Of a stretch of 64,000 nt of DNA, positions 34,897 to 45,104 are shown piece after piece. The stretch is taken from assembly GCF_033473495.1 (NCBI RefSeq), contig NC_088936.1, forward strand, positions 4,526,001-4,590,000, in the 5' to 3' direction. Source of the stretch: Cercospora beticola. Its lineage: Eukaryota > Ascomycota > Dothideomycetes > Mycosphaerellales > Mycosphaerellaceae. The notes beneath the pieces are model-generated. The model did not search any database and had not been told where the DNA came from. It saw only the letters and a program-made list of their open reading frames with translations. The translations under genes were made by a program, and so were the position numbers. How positions within the stretch are numbered: the first letter of the stretch is position 1; each line of letters begins with the position of its first letter.

Positions 34897-35031
34897 GGCG
34901 GTACCGTGAATCGAACACGGGCTAACGCGGATCTGCAGACTGACCACAACACGTCGTCATACCACTCTGTAAGGTTATTAGCAGAGCTCTGAGACGATTA
35001 GGAAGCGGAGAGACATAAAGACCATACCACC
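34897..35031 (-). tRNA. tRNA-His (GTG), interrupted by a D-loop insertion
   Basis: On the minus strand the 3' part folds well: anticodon loop TTGTGG with GTG at 34945-34947, anticodon stem ACGTG/CGCGT, a 13-nt intron at 34931-34943 in the canonical position, T arm CCGTG-TTCGATT-CACGG and 3' acceptor TACCGCC. The matching 5' acceptor GGTGGTA and D-stem half GTC do not lie directly upstream but 52 nt further (35019-35031). Removing 34967-35018 rebuilds a full acceptor stem, a GTC/GAC D stem and a perfect A-box TGGTCTAGTGG. Either this is a gene with a second, non-canonical intron or a tRNA gene broken by insertion. Confidence 0.7.
34967..35018 (-). other. 52-nt insertion in the tRNA-His D loop
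   Basis: Lies between tRNA positions 13 and 14 and splits the A box. On the minus strand it ends CTAATAACCTTACAG, which looks like the 3' end of a spliceosomal intron, but it has no matching GT donor at its left edge when the tRNA is restored exactly. Boundaries were inferred from the tRNA fold. Confidence 0.55.
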
Positions 35032-36395
35032 GTAGCTTAGCTACGAGTTGCCCCATTATTGGATGATGTCCGCGGGTCGTGAGTGAATATAATGGCCGCA
35101 AGACAGCGGGCTGCAGGGCTGGCGGGGCAAGCAAAAGCAGGACTTCGCCCAAAGCCCCTCACCACTTTCTCTGGCCTATCAGCAGCAGTTCTCCATCGTA
35201 AGGAGCTCACAGAGCTCGAAATTCTCTGCGGAGCAAGGGTTGGTGGCTTGACGGGCTTTCTGCCAAGCCTGACCGACTCAGCTCCACAACTCAGTCTCGG
35301 CACCACCAAAGTCTTCAGAAGCTGTCACTACGATCGTTACCATCCACAGGTCAACGGCTTAGCATGACTATTCAATCGTGCATTTCACACGGCCGATACT
35401 GGATGCTTGCAGCTGCCAGGGTATATCGAGCAAGTTTCGCAGACACGATGTGCAGGACCGTCACTACCTTTGGTAGCATGCTCGTACACAATACTGGCAC
35501 TGCCTTTCATTGGTATATCACCACGATTCAGGCGTCGGATCAAATTGACACCGTCGATGTCACCTCTAGTCTGTATTTGATCTCAACATCAAGAACTGGC
35601 CGCAAAAGGTAGACAGGCGATTTCAGAAAGCTCTTCCAGACAAAGCTATACGGCACAACTCCGTCCTTCCTTTGGCCGAGCTGGTATAGTGGGCTTTGTG
35701 GCGATCGCTTCATCTTAATTACAGCTACGAAGTGTGAATCTGCGTGGGGTGAACTTGAAGTTTTTGCCGACCAGATGGCCGAGGACAAAGTCATGCCGCA
35801 GCGGATTAGATGAAACGTTGAGCGTGTTCTGGCGACCGCCTTGAGTCTATGTCTCAAGGCTATCGTCGGAAAGTGTTCGTCTGTGAGCAGACATGATCCT
35901 CGGTGTCAACTTCCCCAGAAAATGAGCCTGCTGTGCCGCTAGATTCTATCGGAGGCACGCAGACCTCTGGATGACAAATATCAAAGTCTTCTCTGCAGAT
36001 ATAACTACTTCGATGCTCGTCAGTCGAGGCACGGGCGTCACTGCACTGTCGTGCCTGGTCCGAGAAATCGCTTCCATCTGGCGATTGCCCTGGTATGCCA
36101 AACTCATTGCCAGAATGTACGCCTTTCTTCGCAGACAAAGTGGGCTCGGTGCTGGTCAGCTTGATTACAAGTACGATGTTAACCAAAATCTTCTTTCTGG
36201 GACAAGTCTGGTCATTGGTGGAAAACCAAAGGTATATGCTTTGGGCCTTGAGAACTGCATCTTTACCTATCGGTGAAGACTAAAAGCGTGCATCTGGTGA
36301 CAATCGATCTTCACACCTGCGCTCTCGTTGCTGGCTTTCAGTTTGTTCCACAGCAACGCGTTTCCATCGATGCTACGCACACCATTCGTGCCATC
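35032..36395. other. Long intergenic stretch downstream of RBG2
   Basis: 1.4 kb, 3' flank of the RBG2 gene and 5' flank of tRNA-His. Short frames on both strands, none with splice or domain support. Confidence 0.45.
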
Positions 36396-37825
36396 CTACT
36401 TCGTCTCGGCATTCAGTCCACTCTTCGTCCCCACAATACTCACAACATCCTCATCGCTGACCACATGCGATAAACCACACCTCTGCGGCACATGCTTCGC
36501 GCTCGCGCCCCACACCAGCGCATACTTGAAGCTCTCCTTCATGCTTCGATGCAACGAATCACAAACGTCTTCGATCGTGCTTCCATGCCGCACAATCAAC
36601 GCCTCATTGAAGTCAGGTTCTACGCCGCGCTTCTTCGTGTACACGCGAATCAGGTTTAATTCGTTCCAGCAGCGATCGACAACGTCTTGCACCCCAAGAT
36701 CGAGCTCGCAGGACATGACGGCCGTGTTGGGTTCGCGGGCGAGCTTGTCGAGGAATTCGAGATTGACACTGTCGATTTTGTTGTACACGTATATGCATTT
36801 GATGTAGGTGCGGTGGTCTTTCATGATTACGTCGATGAACTGGTCAACAGTGGCTGTGAGATTAATGTCAGTGTGCTGTGAAAACAACAATCTTCGAACT
36901 TTGCATACCATTCTCGTCTCGTATCAGCACCTCAGCATTCAGAATGCGATAGTCCTTGAGGATGTTATACAGCATCTTCTCGTCCAGATTCTTCGGTGTC
37001 GCTTGAAAGGTGATCTTCACACCTCCCGCCTTCTTTGGCTTGAGATAGATGTTCGGTGGGTCCTGGTTCAACCGGATGCCAACAGCTTCCAGTTCTGCCT
37101 CCAGCAAAGCACGCTGCTCTATTCGTTTCGTGGCATCGAGAACCATGACAATCATGTCACTCGTTTTGGCTGCTGAAATGACTTGACGACCTCGTCCTTT
37201 TCCTTCTGAGGCGCCTTCGATGATACCGGGAAGATCGAGAATCTGAATTTCCGCGCCTCCGTATTCGAGGACACCGGGAATGGCCGTGAGAGTTGTGAAA
37301 GCGTATGAAGCAACTTCGGACTTCGTTTTTGTGATCTTGGATAGGAATGTGGACTTTCCGACTGAGGGAAAGCCGACGAGTGCTATTCGTGCATCGCCGG
37401 ATTTGCTGACATCGAATCCTGTTCCTTCTGCACCTGCGGTCTTGCCAGGTTCGAGGAGTTGTGCTCGAAGACGAGCGAGCTTTCTGTGACGCTATTAGTG
37501 AAGGTCGTTGCGAAGTGCCGATTCGAGGCTGCGAGCAGCATTCGCTGCCAGCATGACTTACCCCTTCAGCAGACCTAAGTGGTAGTCTGGTAATGCTCAG
37601 CAAAGAGTCCTCGGAAAATTGTTAATCGGCCGCGGGATCAGAGACGTACTGGTAGCCTTATTCTCTTCAGATTGTCAGTCCAGATCGATCACTTTCGAGT
37701 TGGGCGTCTCGTACTCTGCGTCCTCGCCATCTCCTCCTCAATCCTGAATCACCATCAGCCACCGAGTTCGGTCTTCAACGGTTAGAGCTTCCTCACTCCT
37801 TGATCTTGTCCGTGATGTTCACCAT
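36396..37825 (-). CDS. RBG2: DRG-family GTPase, RBG2/DRG2 type
   Basis: Cytoplasmic translation-associated GTPase that works with a DFRP partner (Gir2 in yeast) on ribosomes. Six exons: 37797-37825, 37715-37743, 37650-37664, 37562-37586, 36909-37483 and 36396-36853; five introns of 50-78 bp; 376 aa. The first four exons are tiny (29, 29, 15 and 25 nt) yet join in perfect frame to give the conserved start [14 protein letters not shown]...HLGLLKGKL. G motifs: GFPSVGKST (G1), DLPGIIEGA (G3), NKID (G4) and the TGS domain at the C terminus. [11 protein letters not shown] and QLLEPG mark DRG2 rather than DRG1. The gene is divergent from the wax-synthase-like gene; the start codons are 406 bp apart. 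Confidence 0.95.
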
Positions 37826-38231
37826 CTTTGCGAATGTTGCTCGCGAAGCCGCGAGCTGCTACCGTATCTCCGTTCGTGCCAGTCGACGGCGGAAAATGTA
37901 CAGTGAAATCGGCCGGTGGAGGTGTTGCTCAAGATGCAAACTTGAGCTGCAGCCGAATTGCAAGGACAAGCCACATTTTGTGGCGCCACATTTGCGACGC
38001 CACATTCGCCGCCCAGCTGACGTCGTCGAATCAACATCACATCACTTTCTTCCTTTCTCTTCCTCCAAGGTGAGTTCACAACAAATACATAGATCGAATG
38101 ATTCCACACAACTAACATTCCTCGAAGAAGTAGAAACGAAGCATCGTCACCCATTCTCAAGCCATGGATATCGACCTAAGATAAAACACCCCGAAGATCA
38201 CAAAGAACACAGCACGACACACGAGAACAAA
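37826..38231. promoter_or_regulatory. Bidirectional promoter, RBG2 and wax-synthase-like gene
   Basis: 406 bp, holding the second copy of the bipartite GCCACA motif and a 12-bp palindrome TGTGGCGCCACA at 37979-37990. The plus-strand frame is open upstream of the chosen wax-synthase start but is low in conservation-like features. Confidence 0.5.
37981..38004 (+). promoter_or_regulatory. Bipartite GCCACA motif, copy 2
   Basis: TGGCGCCACA, a 3-bp spacer (TTT), then GCGACGCCACA: both half-sites identical to 2905-2927. A further GCCACA occurs just upstream at about 37970. It is 156 bp from the RBG2 ATG and 228 bp from the acyltransferase ATG. Confidence 0.5.
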
Positions 38232-39860
38232 ATGCTTCCTCCTGGCCTCGAAACACCTCGTCAGGTCAAAGCATATTACAACACTGTCTACAATGATCTT
38301 ATTTCCTCTGGCGCATTTCAGCCTTTCCTATACCCTCAAGCCACGTTCGGCTTCGCCATGATCCTCATCTACCTTCTCATCGACCACAGACGACGACCTT
38401 TGCTTCAAAAAGTCCGGCTTCCGCTATTTGGACTTTTAGTGGCGTTTTCGATATGGAATATCCTTAATGTGAGAGCCAGGAGTGCTCCAGCGGCCTATGG
38501 AGTTGGACTTATCTCGTCTTGGGGTACGATGTGGACTGCGGCGGTGATGGCGTGGAATGATTGTCAGACGGATTTTCGGAGGCTGGAGAGGGCTGATGAG
38601 GGAGCGTTGAAGAAGGTGAGGGAGGATGGTGATGTTGATGGAAGGGCGAATGGGAGTGCGAATGACAAAGGAGAGAAGGAGAGGAGGGTGGCGATGTTGG
38701 AATTGTCGGAGAAACGAGCCACGGAAGGACCTGCCAAACGAACCGGACCTATTTTCTGGCAACCGTATCCTGAGCGGCCATTTCTCGAAAGACTGGACTG
38801 GGTCGCGGATGTGTTTTGTTCTTTCCGCGGAGTGGGCTGGTCATTTGAGACGAGCGGGATACCGAAACTGCCAAAACATATCGAACTTGAGTTGGAGGGC
38901 TACGAAAACAGTAGTGGCGATATTCACAAGGCCCACAAGACCGATGTATCGTCTCCTCCAACGACGAGCTACACCGGCCTCATCCGCTTCTCTTCTCGCC
39001 AGGCCCTCTTACGCTTCTTTCTTCCCCGTTTATTCCTGGGCGCCGCCACTCTCGATGTCGTCAAAACGCTCATGCATCACGATCCCTATTTCTGGGGCTA
39101 CACGTATACCACTACGTCTCCGCCCTGGCTCTTTGGCATCAACTCACCAACCCTCCTCCGCTCCGCGCGTCTCCTCCTCTCCTTCGTTGGAATCAGCGTC
39201 GCCCTCAACACGATCTTCCTCCTCGGACCACTCTTCTTCGTCTTCGTCCTCTCATCCAAACGCATCGGTCTTCGAGGAGCTCCCTTCCTCAATCCACCTA
39301 CGTTCTTCGGCTCGATTGACCTCGTTCTCAACAAAGGCCTCGCGGGCTTCTGGTCGAGCTACTGGCATCAGACTTTCCGCTACGCCTTTCAAGCTCCTGC
39401 CACTCGCCTGTTATCGTTTCTCAACGTCGAGCCTCGATCCCAAAAGGGAAGACTGATAGGTCTCTGGCTTGCATTTGCTCTCTCAGGCCTCCTTCACGCG
39501 AGCGGCAGTACTACCCAGCTCGGCGATACACGGCCCCTCCGTGGACCTTTCGCTTTCTTCCTCTCGCAAGCTCTCGGGATTACGCTACAGACTTTCTTCA
39601 CCCAGAAAGCTCAACAACCTCTGCTATCACGCCAGTTTGGAAATCTTTTGTTTGTCATCGTCTGGATGTACTTCACTGCTCCGCTCCTCGTGGACGATTT
39701 CGCCAAAGGTGGGGTATGGTTGTACGAGCCACTGATTATCAGTCCTTTGCGACTATTGGGTTGGGGGCAAGCAGATGATCGGCAAGATTGGATTTTGTGG
39801 AAAGATTTGGTTAGGTGGCGCACGGGCAGCAGTTGGTGGGATACAGGACTTGCATTCTGA
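38232..39860 (+). CDS. Wax-synthase-like membrane O-acyltransferase
   Basis: Integral membrane protein of the fungal wax-synthase-domain group, which includes acetyltransferases of secondary metabolism (Tri7-like) and many uncharacterised members. A single exon, 542 aa from the ATG at 38232. Eight to nine hydrophobic segments; a lysine-rich hydrophilic loop around residues 130-165; PYFWGYTYTTT; then the catalytic region FWSSYWHQTFRYAF (His in the SFWxxxWHQ motif) and, about 60 residues on, LHASG with the second conserved His. In-frame ATGs exist further upstream (as far as 37815) but that leader overlaps RBG2 exon 1 on the other strand and is Arg- and His-rich without hydrophobic segments, so it is taken as untranslated. 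Confidence 0.85.
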   Translation: MLPPGLETPRQVKAYYNTVYNDLISSGAFQPFLYPQATFGFAMILIYLLIDHRRRPLLQKVRLPLFGLLVAFSIWNILNVRARSAPAAYGVGLISSWGTMWTAAVMAWNDCQTDFRRLERADEGALKKVREDGDVDGRANGSANDKGEKERRVAMLELSEKRATEGPAKRTGPIFWQPYPERPFLERLDWVADVFCSFRGVGWSFETSGIPKLPKHIELELEGYENSSGDIHKAHKTDVSSPPTTSYTGLIRFSSRQALLRFFLPRLFLGAATLDVVKTLMHHDPYFWGYTYTTTSPPWLFGINSPTLLRSARLLLSFVGISVALNTIFLLGPLFFVFVLSSKRIGLRGAPFLNPPTFFGSIDLVLNKGLAGFWSSYWHQTFRYAFQAPATRLLSFLNVEPRSQKGRLIGLWLAFALSGLLHASGSTTQLGDTRPLRGPFAFFLSQALGITLQTFFTQKAQQPLLSRQFGNLLFVIVWMYFTAPLLVDDFAKGGVWLYEPLIISPLRLLGWGQADDRQDWILWKDLVRWRTGSSWWDTGLAF

Positions 39861-40037
39861 TACAGCTCAATGATGGCGGGCAGATATCCTACGCAGTTTG
39901 CACAGGACGCAACGAGCACGATTGACGAGATATATGAATGCGAAGTATAGATGAGGAGGCTCTGGATTGTACTGTACAGGTCGACTGGTTCTGCAAGAAT
40001 ATATACACTAGATCAGGACTACCGAAAATGGTTACGA

Positions 40038-41488
40038 TCAAGACTTCTTCGCACTCCCGTTGGATTTCAGTGCTGTGCCATTTGCCGACTCTTTCTTCGG
40101 CTTCTTCACCTCCAAGCCCGCTGGCGCCTTCAATCCTCCAAATACCAGTCCGCACACGGCGACCATGCCGGAGCCTCCAACGAGGTATGCTGCGTCTCGG
40201 CCTGCCCACCAGTATAGCGAGCAGAAGATCAATGGTCCCAAAGCTCTTCCCACTTGTCCAAAACTGCGATGATTGCCCAGCTTTTCTCCTCTTTGGTCTT
40301 TGCTGGCCTCGAAAGAGCTCAGACTGTTCAATCCCGTGACCACTGTAGAACTCGTGACAGCCAGCAATGTTGCGGCAATGTACAGCTGTTTCTCGGTCTG
40401 CGTCTTGGACAGCAGGAAGAATGCCACCGCGGCGGATACGACACCGAGCTGAACTACTCGCAGAGGATGCATGCGCCGAGTCACACCACCCTGCAGGAGA
40501 GAAGCCACCAGACCAATGTATCCTAGCATCTTGCCCGATTGCTTGCTGCCGTAGGAGAACAGATCGTAGGTCATGAAGGGCAGGGAGAACTCCATACCGG
40601 AGAAGAAGAGGATGAAGGTGAAGTGGGTCATGTTGAGGAGAATGTGGGAGTTCGTTCGCGTGTGGGTTTCGAGCGGGTTGTTATTCGATGTTGCCTTCTC
40701 CTTCTTCCTACGAGCGTCTTCTCCGGCAGACTGATGGGCGTGATGGGTTTCGGGGAGGGCGAAGTAGAGGTAGACGGTCTCGGTGACGATGAGGGCAAGC
40801 GACACGCCGGCGGCGGTGGCGAAGGGATTGGCGGCAACGGTGCTGATCGAGGAGAGCCACGCTCCCAGAGCTGGTCCGAAGGTGAAGGCAATGGAGAAGC
40901 ACGCGCCCACCAGGGCCATGGTCTTACCACGGTCCTGGTCGGTAGAGATATCGGTGGCAATGGCCAGCGCGAGCTGCACATTGCCTTCACTCAACCCACC
41001 CACGATGCGACTGGCGAGGAAAGTGCGGAAGTCGGTGGCCGCGCACCACAAGGCCACGGAGGCGATGTTGCCGCACATGGAGCACAGCAAGGCGGTACGG
41101 CGGCCATAGCGATCGGAGAGGATGCCAATCACCGGCGACACAATGGCCTGGCAGAGGGAGAAGAGAGAGCCCAGAGCGCCGCCCAGCAGCACAATGTCGT
41201 AGCGGTCGTTGATGGGTTTGGCGAAGGAGTTCTTGTACGCGTTCAGCCCGTACAGCACCTTGGCCAGGAGCGTAGAGTCGGATTGCGTTTCGACATTGCG
41301 GTAGAACTCGAGCAGTTTGGGGAACAGCGGTAGGATGAAGGTGAAGGAGATCTGGACGCGTCAGTTAGTCTCGCCTATCTCTGCCATCTGATGCATCTGC
41401 CGACATGCAGCCTTACCAGGTCCAAGATCAACGAGATCACCAGCACGCGGAGCACCTTTTTGCGCTGCTGCGGCGTGAAGTCGCCCAT
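40038..41488 (-). CDS. Major facilitator superfamily transporter
   Basis: Twelve-helix secondary transporter, closest in layout to the TetA/MFSD10-like drug:proton antiporters. Exons 41417-41488 and 40038-41351 over a 65-bp intron (GTAAGG, branch CTAAC, CAG); 461 aa. Helix 1 is split by the intron (LVISLILDL then ISFTFILPLFP). Between helices 2 and 3 is the MFS signature GILSDRYGRRTALL, and a large charged central loop (around residues 230-255) separates the two halves. The start at 41488 is the first ATG and supplies the missing half of helix 1. Its promoter region of 404 bp is shared with LYS9. Substrate unknown. Confidence 0.9.
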
Positions 41489-41892
41489 GTTTGCTATATT
41501 CCAATGGGCAAGAGCAAAATACAGCAGAAGATGTTCAAGGACGGTGTCAAGAGGACAGATTGCAGAATGGTGGCTTCATAGCAGATGGCAACATCCCTCG
41601 GCTGGTCATCAACAACTCCCGAACGCGTTTGGCCTGGCGCGCGCACGACAGAATCATCGGCGGCAGATCGACGTCTGTGGCTCGTGTCTCCCCGCTCTGT
41701 GGCGCTGTTAACCTTATTCCTGCAGCACGCTGGCCCCTCGTCCGATGACGGAAGGTACAGCCAGGGAAAATTGTGAGCATTGGAGAAACAGCAAGTGACG
41801 CCGAGAAAGTCCACCGCTTGGGAACGACACCATCACATACAAAACACATCGCCATCACGTCGACAACACCCACAATCGACACATCCGCAATC
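41489..41892. promoter_or_regulatory. Bidirectional promoter, MFS gene and LYS9
   Basis: 404 bp between divergent ATGs, without a clear TATA box or other gene. Confidence 0.5.
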
Positions 41893-43400
41893 ATGCCACA
41901 GTAAGTTGGCTCCTCACCCAGCGCCGGCGGTGAATGAACCACACTCCAAGGGCATTGCACTAGTCATATTCCCCTCAACATCGCCCCCAACTAACAACAC
42001 ATCCAGCAAAGTATTGCTCCTCGGAGCCGGCTTCGTTGTCCGCCCTACTCTCGTTGAGCTTGACAAGGCCGGCGTGCAGGTCACAGTCGCCTGCCGTACT
42101 CTGGACAGTGCAAAGAAGCTGGTCGCCGGCGACCTGAAGCACGCCAGTGCCATCTCTCTCGATGTCAACGACAGCAAGGCTCTGGAGGCTGAGATCGCCA
42201 AGAACGACTTGGTCATCTCGCTGATCCCATACACCTTCCACGCTCTCGTTATCAAGGCTGCCATCGCCGCCAAGAAGCATGTCGTTACCACTTCTTATGT
42301 CTCGCCAGCCATGCAGGAGCTCGACCAGCAGGCCAAGGATGCTGGCATCACTGTTTTCAACGAGATCGGTCTGGACCCAGGTATCGACCACTTGTACGCC
42401 GTCAAGACCATTGATGAGGTGCACAAGGCAGGTGGCAAGATCACTGGCTTCTGGTCCTACTGCGGTGGTCTCCCAGCACCGGAGAACTCCGACAACCCAC
42501 TTGGTTACAAGTTCTCCTGGTCGCCACGTGGTGTGCTCCTCGCTGCCCGTAACACTGCCACCTTCTACCAAGACAACAAGAAGGCTGAGATTGAGGGCAA
42601 GGACCTGATGCGGTCTGCCAAGCCATACTTTATCTACCCAGGCTACGCTTTCGAGGCATACCCCAACCGTGATAGCACTCCTTACAGACAGCGCTACGAC
42701 ATTCCTGAGGCCGAGACCCTCATTCGCGGAACACTGCGATACCAGGTACGTTCGGCACATAGCAATTTACAGCTGTCAGGCTAACACATCTCAGGGCAAC
42801 CCCTCTATCGTGCAAACCTTCCGCGATCTCGGCCTTCTCAGCGAGGAGCCGCAAGACTGCCTCAAGCAACCCATCGCCTGGAAGGAGGCATTTGCCAAGA
42901 TCGTCGGCTCCTCCAGCCACGATGTCAAGGACCTCGAATGGGCTGTTTCCTCCAAGACTCAGTTCTCTTCCAACGAAGCCAAGGATCGCATCCTCGCCGG
43001 ACTGCGCTGGTACGGCCTTTTCAGCGACGACAAGATCGAGCCACGTGGAACTCCTCTTGACGTTCTTTGCGCTACATTGGAGAAGAAGCAACAGTACGAG
43101 CAAGGCGAGCGTGATTTCGTCATGTTGCAGCACAAGTTTGAGATCACCTGGCAGGATGGCAGAAAAGAGATGAGGACTTCCACCTTGGCCGAGTACGGTG
43201 AGCCTGAGGGCAGTGGTGGCTACTCTGCCATGGCCAAGCTGGTTGGTGTTCCTTGCGCCGTCGCGGTGCTCTTGGTGTTGAATGGTAAGATTCAGCAGAA
43301 GGGTGTCCTTGCTCCTGTCACGCCGGAACTGGTCGAGCCAATTCGTGTCGAGCTGAAGGAGAAATATGGAATCGAGTTGAAGGAGAAGACTCTGGCTTAA
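41893..43400 (+). CDS. LYS9: Saccharopine reductase (saccharopine dehydrogenase, L-glutamate-forming)
   Basis: Cytosolic enzyme of the alpha-aminoadipate route that makes saccharopine from aminoadipate semialdehyde and glutamate with NADPH, the next-to-last step of fungal lysine synthesis. Exons 41893-41900, 42007-42745 and 42795-43400; introns 106 and 49 bp; 450 aa, equal to yeast Lys9. The first exon has only 8 nt (Met-Pro and two bases of His), then KVLLLGAGFVVRP carries the Rossmann motif. Further landmarks: CRTLDSAKKL, SLIPYTFHALVIKAAIAAKKHVVTTSYVSPAM, NEIGLDPGIDHLYA, and SYCGGLPAPE, all characteristic of this enzyme. The 8-nt exon depends on the GTAAGT donor at 41901 and the TCCAG acceptor at 42006. 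Confidence 0.96.
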
Positions 43401-43841
43401 GTGGTGAATTACCGTAAGCTGAGCAACGATGATTACGAATAGAACGACTTGTTGCTGCTACTACCATAGACCCGGTTGCCGTGGAACACATGACGCTGCA
43501 GGCTATGACAGGTGTAGAAGACTCTTGACGAAGCAATAGAATCATAGAACGCGAACGGAAAAGCTCTTGGTGTTTGCGACCTGCCAGATCAGCGGATGCA
43601 GGTTGACCGTGCCTTCCACTTCACTTCCTCTCCAACGACACGTCATTGGGCTGCACCTTCCGTCGTCTGTCTCGACCATAGCTGTCCCATCAGCAGCTTA
43701 CATGTACCACTAACTTTCCTGTGCATCGCCGCCAGTAATCACCGCCGCACTCATTTGAGGTAACGGGACTCGGGTGAGGTACCTGCAGCGCCAGTCTGCC
43801 TTGAGACTTGCTAACTCTCTCAACAGGACAAGCGCGTCAAC
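43401..43841. other. Intergenic between LYS9 and F-box gene
   Basis: 441 bp, LYS9 3' flank and F-box gene promoter. Nothing further seen. Confidence 0.5.
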
Positions 43842-45104
43842 ATGGCCCCCATCTCGGTGACCGCGCGGCCGAAGAACGAAGGCGCCGCCGTCACCGCAGC
43901 CACCTCGAAGAACCTGCCATATCTTGACCACCTCGCCGCAGAGCTACAAATCGAGATCGCGAAGAATCTTGACAAGGAGGATCTTCGCGCAATGCGCCGC
44001 GTCAGCCGCTCGCTGGCTGAGAATACCTTCGATGTCTTTGCGGAGAAGAACTTCACGAACCTCTCTTGCCGCTTCACGACGCGATCTCTGAAGATCACAC
44101 GCGATATCAGCGCCACGCCTCAATTCGCTCGACGTGTGAAGAAGATGGAGGTCTGTGCTGGATATGGCTACAAGACGGAGCTTGAGAGGCTCGCGTTCGT
44201 TCCCGAATTTGTGTTTGAAGGCCGAGCCTCGCAGCTACATGAGCTTGAGGATGTGCGAACACAAAAGACGAATGATGCGCTACTCAAGGACATCTTCTCC
44301 AACTTCGCTAGATGTGGTACGGCGAAGTGTGTCAGACTGAGCGTAACTGAGGACGTCTTTCTTCCAGCCATGCATACTCTGGCAATCGCGGCGAACACGT
44401 CTGGTCATATCGTCGAAGAGCTGCACTGCTCAATCCGTAAGCTTCCAACACGCGCGTTGGAGGTTTCGGCTGAATATGACGTGAGATCTTGGGAGCACAC
44501 GCTGGAGACAGCTTTCCCCGAGGTTGCTAAGCATTCCTGGAGCAACCTTCGCGCGATTCACTTCAAATATCCAAGGCCTGGAAACTTCATGCTGTACGTC
44601 AGATCTGCGCTGTGCAAGCTTATTCGCGCTGCTTGCAGCGTCCAGGAGCTTGCGTTTCAAGCGGCATTCGGACACTACTACTTCTGGGAGGGTGTCAGAT
44701 ACGCCTTGACTGAACGCCACAATTTAAAGGTGCTGAGAATTCTCGGCGACAAAGTGGAGGAACTCCATTTTATTGATCATCGAGAGCTGCGGGCGATACT
44801 TTCCCAGGTGAATCATTCTCTGGAGACACTGGTGCTTGAGGACATCATTGTCGCCAGTGACGCTGATGATTATTGGAAGGAGACGTTAGACTGGCTCTCG
44901 AATGCGCTCAGTCTAAGGTACCTTTCGTGTCAAAATTTGCGGAACACCAGCTCAGTTCTAGCTCCGTCATGGTTGCTCTTAGATGGCAAGGGTAATTCTC
45001 ACTTCGAAGTGGAGGGATCCAAGGAGGAGGTCAAAGAAAAACTGTCTACACTCGTAGCAGAAGCGGGACGCTGTCAGGAGCTTGAGATCGATTGTGAGGC
45101 TTGA
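43842..45104 (+). CDS. F-box domain protein
   Basis: Probable substrate-recognition subunit of an SCF ubiquitin ligase. Single exon of 420 aa from the ATG at 43842, which has a good CAACATGGC context. The F-box is at about residues 28-70 (LDHLAAELQIEIAKNL, DLRAMRRVSRSLAENTFDVF), matching the LPxEL...I...L...DL...RxVSR pattern. The remainder, with spaced leucine-containing strands (LRAIHFKY, LKVLRILG, LETLVLEDI, LRYLSCQNL), looks like a leucine-rich-repeat-type platform that is irregular, as usual for fungal F-box proteins. The target is unknown. The family is expanded and fast-evolving in moulds. Confidence 0.8.
   Translation: MAPISVTARPKNEGAAVTAATSKNLPYLDHLAAELQIEIAKNLDKEDLRAMRRVSRSLAENTFDVFAEKNFTNLSCRFTTRSLKITRDISATPQFARRVKKMEVCAGYGYKTELERLAFVPEFVFEGRASQLHELEDVRTQKTNDALLKDIFSNFARCGTAKCVRLSVTEDVFLPAMHTLAIAANTSGHIVEELHCSIRKLPTRALEVSAEYDVRSWEHTLETAFPEVAKHSWSNLRAIHFKYPRPGNFMLYVRSALCKLIRAACSVQELAFQAAFGHYYFWEGVRYALTERHNLKVLRILGDKVEELHFIDHRELRAILSQVNHSLETLVLEDIIVASDADDYWKETLDWLSNALSLRYLSCQNLRNTSSVLAPSWLLLDGKGNSHFEVEGSKEEVKEKLSTLVAEAGRCQELEIDCEA

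Noticed and set aside
37815..38231. N-terminal extension of the wax-synthase-like protein
   Set aside because: In frame and open, but it overlaps the RBG2 first exon, contains the repeated promoter motif and lacks hydrophobic or conserved-looking sequence.
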